Shown: positions 26,801-34,122 of the stretch, one piece after another
Layout of the letters: each line of letters begins with the position of its first letter
Numbering within the stretch: the stretch's first letter is position 1
The notes under the pieces: generated by a model
Databases searched by the model: none
Seen by the model: only the letters and a program-made list of their open reading frames with translations
What the model was told of the DNA's origin: nothing
NCBI GenBank assembly: GCA_964631605.1
Contig: CAZVYG010000008.1
Location: forward strand, 1-64,000
DNA: 64,000 nt
From: JARKQH01 sp964631605
GTDB lineage: Bacteria > Verrucomicrobiota > Verrucomicrobiia > Limisphaerales > UBA8199
Direction: 5' to 3'
Program-made: the position numbers and the translations under genes

Positions 26801-29211
26801 GCCGGCTCGGGATTGGTGAACGTGGTCAGCAACGTGCCGTTGGCCTGAAACCAATACGCCATGCCCGCGGAATCTGCGGCTTGCGGCGCACCCACCAACG
26901 CCCGGTCAATTCCCTGGACCGCCACAGACCAGCCGAATTGGGCGTAGTCCGCCGGAACCGGATTGGTAAAGGTGGTCAGCAACGTGCCGTCGGCGCCGAA
27001 CAAGTAGGCAGCCCCGACCCCGATGGCGCCGGCGTTGTCGCGTGGCGCGCCAACGAGCATGACGGTCTGTCCTGCCGCCACGGAGGCGCCAAACGATTCG
27101 CCGCCTTCAGGTGCGGGATGGGTCAACGTGACCACTGGAGTACCGCTGCTGTCGAACACGTACGCCACCCCGGCGTCCGGTGCGCCCGTGTCATCGGCCG
27201 GTGTGCCCACCAGCAGGTAGTCGCTCCCCCAAGCGGCCACCGAACTGGCAAAACTATCATTGTTCGCCGGTGTGGGATTGGTCAGGCTGAGGGTCAGGGA
27301 CCAGTTGGTGACGGTGTGCAGTTTGGCCGCCGTCACCGTACCATCGGCCAGTTGCGCGGTGGTTACCGCGCCGTTGGCGATCTTGGACCCGGTCACCGCT
27401 TGATCCGCCAGTGCGGCAGCGGTTACCGCACCGGCGGCCAGACTGGCGCCGGTGATGGCCCCAGGGCGCACGCCCTCGACCACCAACCCCGGCGTGTAGG
27501 ACTCGAGGCTGATCAGATACGCTGCCCCGGCCTTGATCGCTCCCGTGTTGTCGCCAAGCGTTCCGAGCAGCACCCGGTCGCTACCGACCACCGCCACAGA
27601 ACTGCCGAAGCGGTCATCGGGTTCCGGTGTGGGGTTGGCAAGGGTGGTCAGCAACGCACCGCTGGCGCGGAAGAGATACGCCGCCCCGGCATTGGTCGCG
27701 CCGGTGTCGTCGTGATCCGCCCCAATCAGCACCCGGTCAGTTCCCACTGCCACCACGGACCAGCCGAAACCGTCGTTCATTTCCGGCGTGGGATTGGTGA
27801 AGGTGGTGAGCAACGTCCCGTCTGTCCCGAAGAGGTAGGCGGCCCCGGCATTGGTTGCGCCCGTGTCGTCAAGATGCGCCCCAATCAGCACCCGGTCGGT
27901 TCCCACCGCCGCCACGGAGCGGCCGAAATAGTCGCTGTCTCCTGGCGCGGGGTTGGTGAAGGTGGTGAGCAACGTCCCGTCCGTGCTGAAGAGGTAGGCG
28001 GCCCCGGCATTGTTCGCGCCGGTGTCAACCTGCCATGCGCCAATGAGCACCCGGTCGGTTCCCACCGCGGCCACGGAAATACCGAACGCGTCACCGACCG
28101 CGGGCGAGGGGTTGGTGAACGTCGTGAGCAACGCGCCCCCGGTGCTGAACAGATACACCGCTCCAGCATTGGTTGCGCCGGTGTCGTCAAGATGCGCCCC
28201 AATCAACACCCGGTCCGTTCCCACCGCTGCCACCGCATAGCCGAAGCTGTCGCTGGCCGCCGGCGTGGGATTGGTGAAAGTGGTGAGCAACGTGCCGTTC
28301 GTGCTGAAGAGGAACGCGGCCCCGGCATTGGGCGCACCCCTATCGTCAAGATACGCTCCGATCAGCACCTGGTCCGTCCCCACTGCGGCCACAGCCCAGC
28401 CGAAGCCGTCGTTTGGTGCCGGCGTGGGACTGGTGAAGGTGGTGAGCAACGTCCCGTCGGTCCTGAAGAGGTAGGCGGCCCCCGCATCAGTTATGCCCGT
28501 GTCGTCACCCACCGCCCCAATCAGGACTCGATCAGTCCCCACCACCGCCATGGGATAGCCGAAGTAGTCGTTGAGTGCCGGCGTGGGATTGGTAAAGGTG
28601 GTCAGCGACATGGGAACGGTGACCGTGGCCATTTTAGCCGCTGTCACCGCGCCGTCGGCCAGCGCCGTGGTCGTCACGGCACCCGCGGCGAGTTGATCGG
28701 CCCCCACCGCCCCCGGGGCGAGCATGTCCGTGGTGAGGCTCCCCGCACCGATGTTGTTGGACGAAATGAAGCCCGTGAGCTGGCTGGCGGACACCGGCCC
28801 GGTCACCGCCGCCGCGCTACCCGCACTCGGGGCGTGCAACGCGTAGGGGGCAGGCGTGAGCGCCTGGCGCGGCGAGAGTGGCGTGAATGCGCTGGCGCTG
28901 CCGTTGGTGCGCACGCCAATCTCCAGCCAGCGTTCTTCTCCGGTGAAGACGCCGGGGCCGAAATCGAGCGTGGTGGTGAACAGCCCGTTGCTCACGCCCA
29001 CCAGGCTGTTGGTGAGGGCAGTTCCGATTGGGCTGCCACCCCCGGCGGAATCGTAAATCGCAAATCGTAAATCGTAGATTCCGTTGGCGGCCTGCCCCGC
29101 CTCGGTGAGCTGCCCTTGATAGGTGAAAGCCGTGCCCAGGGGCAAGGCGACCGCAAGGCTGCCGCTCACAACCAGCAGCCCGATTATACTGAGGATGTGT
29201 TTCGTTTTCAT
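23872..29211 (-). CDS. Giant secreted protein: two FG-GAP-like propellers, YadA-like repeats, S74 C-terminus
   Basis: 1779 residues. A signal peptide (1-22) precedes a domain (25-150, FTYQGQLTEAGQAANGIYDLRFAIYD). Two blocks of seven FG-GAP-like repeats of about 53 residues follow (about 200-570 and 640-1005; pattern L-T-T-F-T-N-P-x-P, D-x-F-G, D-R-V-L-I-G-A, D-D-T-G-A, A-G-A-A-Y-L-F), each fitting a seven-bladed propeller. Linkers are Ala-rich (AGAVTAAALAD type). About 22 copies of a 17-residue YadA-like repeat (A-T-I-G-G-G-x-x-N-x-I-Q-T-N-A) occupy about 1115-1540. The C-terminus is an S74 intramolecular chaperone/autoprotease: SDRHVKRDF supplies the Ser-Lys pair, ending in a coiled coil. 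Probably a trimeric surface fibre. Last of the secreted block. Confidence 0.9.
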   Translation of the reverse strand: MKTKHILSIIGLLVVSGSLAVALPLGTAFTYQGQLTEAGQAANGIYDLRFAIYDSAGGGSPIGTALTNSLVGVSNGLFTTTLDFGPGVFTGEERWLEIGVRTNGSASAFTPLSPRQALTPAPYALHAPSAGSAAAVTGPVSASQLTGFISSNNIGAGSLTTDMLAPGAVGADQLAAGAVTTTALADGAVTAAKMATVTVPMSLTTFTNPTPALNDYFGYPMAVVGTDRVLIGAVGDDTGITDAGAAYLFRTDGTLLTTFTSPTPAPNDGFGWAVAAVGTDQVLIGAYLDDRGAPNAGAAFLFSTNGTLLTTFTNPTPAASDSFGYAVAAVGTDRVLIGAHLDDTGATNAGAVYLFSTGGALLTTFTNPSPAVGDAFGISVAAVGTDRVLIGAWQVDTGANNAGAAYLFSTDGTLLTTFTNPAPGDSDYFGRSVAAVGTDRVLIGAHLDDTGATNAGAAYLFGTDGTLLTTFTNPTPEMNDGFGWSVVAVGTDRVLIGADHDDTGATNAGAAYLFRASGALLTTLANPTPEPDDRFGSSVAVVGSDRVLLGTLGDNTGAIKAGAAYLISLESYTPGLVVEGVRPGAITGASLAAGAVTAAALADQAVTGSKIANGAVTTAQLADGTVTAAKLHTVTNWSLTLSLTNPTPANNDSFASSVAAWGSDYLLVGTPADDTGAPDAGVAYVFDSSGTPVVTLTHPAPEGGESFGASVAAGQTVMLVGAPRDNAGAIGVGAAYLFGADGTLLTTFTNPVPADYAQFGWSVAVQGIDRALVGAPQAADSAGMAYWFQANGTLLTTFTNPEPASGDAFGYSIVAVGDGHVLIGAPFDDTGALNAGAAYLFSTNGTLLTTFTNPSPVQDDQFGRSLAAVGNDRVLIAAPWDHTGAPSTGIAYLFSTNGTLLTTFTNPTPASGENFGYSVAALGNSRVVIGVLREYTFPSYPGAAYVFNTNGLLQATIANPTSDNLDLFGGAVAAAGTDRVLIGASSDDAGALNAGAAHLFELESHTPGLVADGVRAGSIDTLSLANGAVTSFKLASGAVGSAEIADGSISASDINVTSFSTVFWKTDGNAGTAAGTQFLGTTDNQALELRVNNLRALRLEDNGDGSDQSLTPDGAPNVVGGSPGNFVAAGVVGATIAGGGATNFDGAGWTNAVLSDYGAVGGGLGNRIDGDSLAAAIAGGHWNNVATKADYSAIGGGYYNNIAANAWSSTIAGGYANEISTYAAHSTIGGGSANRIAGYLSYATIAGGSNNKIDTNAFFSAIGGGAGNRVGAESWYATIAGGVGNDIGTNARHATVCGGLGNGIAASSASATIAGGYENEIGTNANYSTIGGGSNNVVASAALCATIAGGSGNQIGTNSPGSVIGGGRVNTIQTDARYATIGGGSLNMIQRDAQYATIGGGYYNTIQTNAWYATIGGGYGNTIKSNAYYATIGGGEFNYIRAMAFWATIGGGDDNLIEANAFCATIGGGDDNLIQADASSATISGGNQNMIQTDAHYGTIGGGADNTIQTNAYYATIGGGYGNQIARDSWYGTVAGGHFNFAANYAFAAGRRAKANHTGAFVWGDSTDADFASTANNQFLIRASGGVGIGTASPAAQLHAVSSTGNAVYGLCSTSVASGVLGENQAQGFGIAGRTTGTGIAVFGDNADPAGWAGYFSGNVRVTGTINPPSDRHVKRDFEPVDPRAVLEALVRIPVQSWAYTNNPSVRHLGPVAQDFQAAFGLGAGDQSIATVDADGVALAAIQGLNQKLEAENQALKRELAQLKALVQALAEKLNAGGE
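24590..25700 (-). repeat. Coding array of 51-base YadA-like repeats
   Basis: About 22 tandem 51-base units inside the giant gene, each encoding a 17-residue turn containing T-I-(G/A)-G-G. Units nearer the gene's 3' half are more uniform than the rest. The array is in frame throughout. Confidence 0.85.
26200..28610 (-). repeat. Two coding blocks of seven ~159-base propeller repeats
   Basis: Fourteen in-frame units, seven at about 27,510-28,610 and seven at about 26,200-27,290, separated by a linker. Neighbouring units share long stretches such as the codons for LLTTFTNPTP and AGAAYLF, indicating duplication. Confidence 0.85.
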
Positions 29212-29257
29212 GGTGTCTCAGCTTTCTAGTTATCTCGTTAGGTTTGGGAAGGAAGGT

Positions 29258-32200
29258 TTAAGGTCTGTGGAGTCGGTGGTAGCACTGGCCACCTTGGCGG
29301 GGCACGTCGGCCTGGAACAGGCCCGGAGCCAGCGGCGTGATGATGGCACTCGTTTCCGGCACCCACGACACCGGCGCAGCCAGGGAAAGGGTTCGTTGCA
29401 CTTGCAGTGCAGGCGGTGGATCCGCCGTGACCGTGAAGATGAGGCGGAAGCTGCTGTCGCTGACGCGCTCGATGCTCTGGATGCGGATCAGCGGAAGCGG
29501 CCGATCCGTGAGGGTCGCCACAAAGGCGTCCCAGTCGCCGTTGTGGCTCGTGTCCCAACCGTTGGACATCCAACCCGGGGATTTGGCGCTGCCGGCAATC
29601 ACCACCCGCCCGACGCCGTCGGTGGCGATGGCCTCGCCCTGGTCCGTGTTGGTTCCGCCCAGGTAACCAGACCACAGGTGCGCGCCCCCGGGAGTGAGCT
29701 TGGCCACAAAGGCGTCACTGTCACCATCGTGGACCAGATCGGGTCCGCCCGCCGCCCAGCCCCCGGACGAGGTGGTTCCCGTCAACAACACGTTGCCGGC
29801 AGCGTCGCACGCAATACCCCGGCCCGCATCGCCGTTGGTGCCGCCCAGGTAGGTGGACCAGAGCGGCAGGCCGCCGGGGCTGAGTTTGAACACGAACGCA
29901 TCAGAGCCGCCGTTGTAGGTTTCATCGAAGCCGCCGCTGATCCAGTTGGTGGAACTGGTGCTGCCGGTGACCAGGAGGTTATCCGCCGGGTCGGTTGTCA
30001 CTGCGTTTGCCCCGTCGCTGTTGGTGCCGCCCAGATACGTCGCCCACAGGTGACTGCCCGCGGGGTTCAGCTTGATGACGAAAGCATCGCTGCCGCCGTT
30101 GTAGGTGTTGTCGAATCCCCCCAACACCCACCCGGAGGAATAGGTACTCCCGGCCACGATGACGTTGCCCGCCGGGTCGGTGGCGATGCCGTAACCTTGA
30201 TCGGTATTGGCTCCGCCCAGGTAGGTGGACCAGAGGTGCGCACCCGACGGACTGAGTTTCACCGCGAACGCATCGTCGCCGCCATTGTGCGTGTTATCCA
30301 GGGAGCCGCTGACCCAGTTGCTGGATGCGGTGTAACCGGTGACCAGAATGTTGTTCGCCGCGTCCACTGCAACCGCGTAGGCGCAATCGTAGTTGGTGCC
30401 GCCGAGGTAGGTGGACCACAGGGGCGCGCCATTGGGGCTGAGCTTGGCCACAAAACCGTCCCCATTGCCTCCGTAGTTGGTCTGGTAACCGCCCACCGTC
30501 CAATAGGCCCCCCGGGTCACTCCCACCACGATCGCGTTGCCCTCGGTGTCGCTCGTTACCGCAAAGCCGGCGTGGGGGCCGGGGAAATCGGTGATCTTGG
30601 TGGACCACAACAAGGCACCGTCCGCACTCCACTTTGAAATGAAGGGCCGACTGCTTGTGGTGTCGCCCGTAAGCCACACGTTGCCCTGCGCGTCCACGGC
30701 GACGCCATATCCGTGGTCCGTACTCGTTCCGCCGAAATAACTGGCCCACGACAATTCGCTGCTGCGGGGGATGTAGGTGGCGTCGAGGACAAGCGATTGG
30801 TTGTCGGCGAGGTCCACGGGGATGGGCGTGGGCGCGCGCCAGTCCCTCAGCTCCAGGAACTCGACGAGGTGATGGCCGGCTGGCGCCGCCTCTTCGGTGC
30901 TGCCCGCCTCGAGCCAGTTCGTGGTTCCGACCCGCCGCCATTTTGCGCCCATGGTGACCGCCGGTGCGGGGCCGAGGTTCACCGTCAGGTTCGCCGCCGG
31001 CCGGATCTTGACCACGAACGCATCGTGCGGGCCGGAGTAAGTCGGGTCGAATCCGCCGGCCAGCCAGTTGGGGGAATAGGTGTCGCCGGCCACGTAGAGG
31101 TTCCCGAGGTGATCCAGGGCCACGGCATAGCCGGCATCATGGTTGGTGCCCCCAAGATAGGCGGACCATGCGTGCGCCCCGGCGGAACTCAACTTGGTGA
31201 TGAACGCATCGCGCCGGCCGTGATGATGCGAGTCAAAGCCGCCGCTGGCCCAGTTGGTGGACTCGGTCCAGCCGGTCAGGAAGATGTTTCCGGCGGCGTC
31301 CACGGCCACGCCCTGACTCCACGTGTTGGTGGCCGGCAGGCCCAATCCGGAGAGCCAGACGGACCAGAGCAGGCTTCCATTGATGCCCGAGTATTTGGCA
31401 ACATTCGGTCCTTGGGCGACTAGGTGCGTTCTAGCCAGGATGATATTGCCAGCGGCATCCAGAGCCATCCGCGGCTCGGTGGCCCAATCCACTTGCTGCC
31501 ACCAATTCGCCGACCGTAACCGGGCCAGGAAGGTTGCCGAGTTGCAGACCCACTCATAGACCATTGGCAAGGTCTCAACCAGATAACAGAAATCGCCATG
31601 GCCGGTGACGTAGATTTCACCCAGGCCGCCCCACCGGACGTCGGAGGCGGCCGATGTGTTGATGTGGAATTCGGGATACGGTTCGTAGTAGAGCACTTCG
31701 TCCCCGGCAAAGGTACCGTCGCTTTCATAGACAGCAACGTAGCCGTCGGTCGGCCCGGCGAGCGGTCCGGTGCGCCCCGCGACGACGGTGCGGCCCTGGT
31801 CGTCCACGTCCAAACCGTTCACGCCTCCGCGCGGGGTATGCGTCCACTGATGCAGTCCGGCGGCGTCCAGCTTGGTCACAAACCCGTTCACGTCGGATCC
31901 GGGAGCACTGAAACCACCCACGATGACGTTGTTCGAGCCGTCCAAGGCCAGGGCGCGGCCGGTGTAGTTGGACGGAAAATACGCCGTCCAGACATGCGCA
32001 CCCGCCGGATTGAGTTTGGTGACGAAGCAGGGCGATTCGCCGGTGAGCAGCACATTGCCGGCACTGTCCGTGGCCACCGCAAGGGCGCTGGGTCCGCCGA
32101 TGACTGAGGGCTCGTGAACATAGCTGCCCCACTCGATGACGGGATCAATCACCAACGGCAGAGCAGGATCATGGTTACCCTCAATGACGAAGCCGCACGT

Positions 32201-32887
32201 GGTGGCATCCAGCAGTGCGAACCGGCCGGGGACAAGGATGCGTTGTCCGTGGCGTTCCTGGTAGAAAACGGGGGCGCCATCCACCAAGGGCGGCAGTTCC
32301 TTCCGCAAATGGACGGCCAGCGATCCGTCCGCCCGCAGTTCCAGGCGTTCCGCGCCCGCGTAATGAACCTTGACGGCGCGCCAATCCGCGCCCGGCGCGA
32401 CGTGGAATTCATACTTCAGCCCGGTGGGACGCGGGGTGAGCCGCAGGTCAATCCCAGGATAGAGCTTGCGGTAAACCACGGCGTTCCAGGCAGGGACATT
32501 CTCCCGCCAGTGCGCAGATGGCCCCACATAGTAATGGAAGACCTCACGGGAGGGAGCAGTCCCAACCGGATCCGTTCGCTGTGCGTCGGCGAAACGCACC
32601 GAGAATTTCACCGCCCCTCCGGGACCGGCCAGACGGATATCCACCCCCTGCTGGCGCAGCGCCACGTTCACGCCGCGACCGTTCAACCGGTAGCGGACGC
32701 TGGGATTCGGCCATTGACCGCGGTTTTCAACGAACACCGCCGAGGACGGTGGCCATTGCTGAGGCATGGCTTGTGCCATGCCGGACGCCGTTGCCACCGC
32801 CACTGGTGCGGCACGGGCGGAAGCGGAGGCAACCACCACCGCAGCAAGGGTAAGAGTCATGAGGAGAAGGCTGACGAGTGGTTTCAC
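29258..32887 (-). CDS. Secreted SBBP-repeat beta-propeller protein
   Basis: 1209 residues with signal peptide (1-27). Residues about 50-240 match the N-terminal domain common in SBBP proteins (VFVENRGQW, FHYYVGPSAHWRENVPAW, YRKLYPGIDL, LKYEFHVAPGADW). The remainder is repeats of the form L-G-G-T-N-x-D-x-G-Y-x-V-A-x-D-x-x-G-N, V-T-G-x-T, D-A-F-V-x-K-L, x-L-W-S-T-Y; at least seven well-preserved copies lie in the C-terminal half. It ends in a degenerate form of the shared C-terminal module (GQCYHRLHRP). The start is GTG with AAAGGAG well placed, 12 bases after the preceding stop, so it is coupled to the FG-GAP gene. Function unknown; surface or extracellular. Confidence 0.9.
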   Translation of the reverse strand: MKPLVSLLLMTLTLAAVVVASASARAAPVAVATASGMAQAMPQQWPPSSAVFVENRGQWPNPSVRYRLNGRGVNVALRQQGVDIRLAGPGGAVKFSVRFADAQRTDPVGTAPSREVFHYYVGPSAHWRENVPAWNAVVYRKLYPGIDLRLTPRPTGLKYEFHVAPGADWRAVKVHYAGAERLELRADGSLAVHLRKELPPLVDGAPVFYQERHGQRILVPGRFALLDATTCGFVIEGNHDPALPLVIDPVIEWGSYVHEPSVIGGPSALAVATDSAGNVLLTGESPCFVTKLNPAGAHVWTAYFPSNYTGRALALDGSNNVIVGGFSAPGSDVNGFVTKLDAAGLHQWTHTPRGGVNGLDVDDQGRTVVAGRTGPLAGPTDGYVAVYESDGTFAGDEVLYYEPYPEFHINTSAASDVRWGGLGEIYVTGHGDFCYLVETLPMVYEWVCNSATFLARLRSANWWQQVDWATEPRMALDAAGNIILARTHLVAQGPNVAKYSGINGSLLWSVWLSGLGLPATNTWSQGVAVDAAGNIFLTGWTESTNWASGGFDSHHHGRRDAFITKLSSAGAHAWSAYLGGTNHDAGYAVALDHLGNLYVAGDTYSPNWLAGGFDPTYSGPHDAFVVKIRPAANLTVNLGPAPAVTMGAKWRRVGTTNWLEAGSTEEAAPAGHHLVEFLELRDWRAPTPIPVDLADNQSLVLDATYIPRSSELSWASYFGGTSTDHGYGVAVDAQGNVWLTGDTTSSRPFISKWSADGALLWSTKITDFPGPHAGFAVTSDTEGNAIVVGVTRGAYWTVGGYQTNYGGNGDGFVAKLSPNGAPLWSTYLGGTNYDCAYAVAVDAANNILVTGYTASSNWVSGSLDNTHNGGDDAFAVKLSPSGAHLWSTYLGGANTDQGYGIATDPAGNVIVAGSTYSSGWVLGGFDNTYNGGSDAFVIKLNPAGSHLWATYLGGTNSDGANAVTTDPADNLLVTGSTSSTNWISGGFDETYNGGSDAFVFKLSPGGLPLWSTYLGGTNGDAGRGIACDAAGNVLLTGTTSSGGWAAGGPDLVHDGDSDAFVAKLTPGGAHLWSGYLGGTNTDQGEAIATDGVGRVVIAGSAKSPGWMSNGWDTSHNGDWDAFVATLTDRPLPLIRIQSIERVSDSSFRLIFTVTADPPPALQVQRTLSLAAPVSWVPETSAIITPLAPGLFQADVPRQGGQCYHRLHRP

Positions 32888-32899
32888 GGTGAGCTCCTT

Positions 32900-33841
32900 T
32901 CACGGTTTGTGCAGGCGATAGAACTTGTTCCCGGTCGGTGACGGCTCGATGAACTGGAGGTTCGCACCGTTGGTCTGATACGGCGGCGGAATCTGTGGCC
33001 AAGGGGCGGCCAGATTGGGCAAGGCGTTGGTCGCTTCCAGCACCCAGCCTTCGGCAGGCAAAGGCCAGGAAACAATCACCGCGCTGTTGCTCAAATTAAC
33101 AGCCAGCCGCGGTGTGCTCGCCGCGGGAATGCTGAACAAATATACTGTCCCGGCATCCGTCGCGCCCGTGTCGTCCTGATACGCGCTGATGAGCACCCGG
33201 TCATTTCCCACCGCCGCCAGCGACCAACCGAAGCCGTCATCCGCCGCCGGAGCGGGATTCGTCAAGGTCGTCAGCAAGGTCCCATCCGTGCGGAATAAAT
33301 AGGCCGCGCCTGCGTTCGCCGCGCCGGTGTCGTCCTGAGACGCGCCGATGAGGACGCGGTCGTTGCCCACGGCTGCGACCGCGAAGCCGAAATAGTCGTA
33401 TTTCACCGGCACCGGATTGGTGAAGATGGCCAGCAGCGCGCCATTGGTGCGGAACAGATAGGCCAGCCCGAGATCCGTCATGGCGTCCCGCTCATCCTTC
33501 CACGCCCCGATGATTACGCGGTCATGGCCCAGCACCGCCACGGAACAGCCGAACTCATCGTCGGATGTTGGCGCGGGATTGGTGAAGGTGAGCAGATGCG
33601 CGCCGTTGGTGCGGAGCAGATACGCCGCCCCGGCATTCAGCGCGCCGGTGTCGTCGAGTTTCGCGGAAATCACGACCAGATCGCTGCTCAACGCCGCCAG
33701 CGACCAGCCGAATCGGTCCCGGATCGCCGGCGTGGGATTGTTGATGGTGGTCAGCAAGGTCGGGTTCTGCGCCAAAGTGGCCACCGGCGCAGAGACCGCA
33801 TACAGCGCGATGATCCCAAGCAGGGTTGTTTTGATGTTCAA
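32900..33841 (-). CDS. Secreted FG-GAP-like repeat protein (four repeats)
   Basis: A 313-residue protein with a signal peptide (KTTLLGIIALYAVSAPVATLAQ), four FG-GAP-like repeats (about 28-245) closely like those of the 1779-residue protein, and the shared C-terminal module (SWPLPAEGWVLEATNALPNL ... GNKFYRLHKP). The start is TTG 33841, preceded by AAAGGAGA; it is the only start that puts a signal peptide first. Four repeats are fewer than the seven in each propeller of the neighbouring giant, so it may be a shortened copy or may need to dimerise. Upstream, 20 bases away, ends a remnant of the same C-terminal module. Confidence 0.87.
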   Translation of the reverse strand: MNIKTTLLGIIALYAVSAPVATLAQNPTLLTTINNPTPAIRDRFGWSLAALSSDLVVISAKLDDTGALNAGAAYLLRTNGAHLLTFTNPAPTSDDEFGCSVAVLGHDRVIIGAWKDERDAMTDLGLAYLFRTNGALLAIFTNPVPVKYDYFGFAVAAVGNDRVLIGASQDDTGAANAGAAYLFRTDGTLLTTLTNPAPAADDGFGWSLAAVGNDRVLISAYQDDTGATDAGTVYLFSIPAASTPRLAVNLSNSAVIVSWPLPAEGWVLEATNALPNLAAPWPQIPPPYQTNGANLQFIEPSPTGNKFYRLHKP

Positions 33842-33860
33842 GCGAATCTCCTTTCTTTGG

Positions 33861-33990
33861 TCAGGGTTGGTGCAGGCGATAAAACTTGTTCCCGGTCGGC
33901 GCCGGCTCGATGAATTGGAGGTTTGGGCCGTTGGTCTGGTAGGGCGGCGGAATTTGCGGCCAGGGGGCGGCCACGCTCGGCAGCAAGTTT
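33861..33990 (-). pseudogene. Orphan C-terminal module remnant A
   Basis: An open stretch reading APWPQIPPPYQTNGPNLQFI and GNKFYRLHQP then stop. It is close in DNA to the 3' end of the gene at 32900-33060 (most positions over about 115 bases). The front of the gene it belonged to is absent: sequence before LLPSVAAPWPQ is unrelated. It sits between the 972-residue gene and the FG-GAP gene. Confidence 0.75.
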
Positions 33991-34122
33991 GCATGTCTCA
34001 CCCGGCCGGCCGGCTGTTGGTGGGAAACGCTCCTCCCACGCACTCCATTCCCGCCTGCATGGCCAGGATTCTGGAACTCTGCGGTGCATGATGAGTTCGC
34101 CTCCTGCTGTCGGGGCGTGGAT

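Noticed and set aside
26197..29070. Long plus-strand open frame of 957 codons with repeats.
   Set aside because: Mirror of the propeller repeats of the minus-strand giant gene; no start signal or family.
33861..34043. A possible intact small protein encoded by remnant A.
   Set aside because: Its only recognisable part is a truncated C-terminal module with no signal peptide or front domain.
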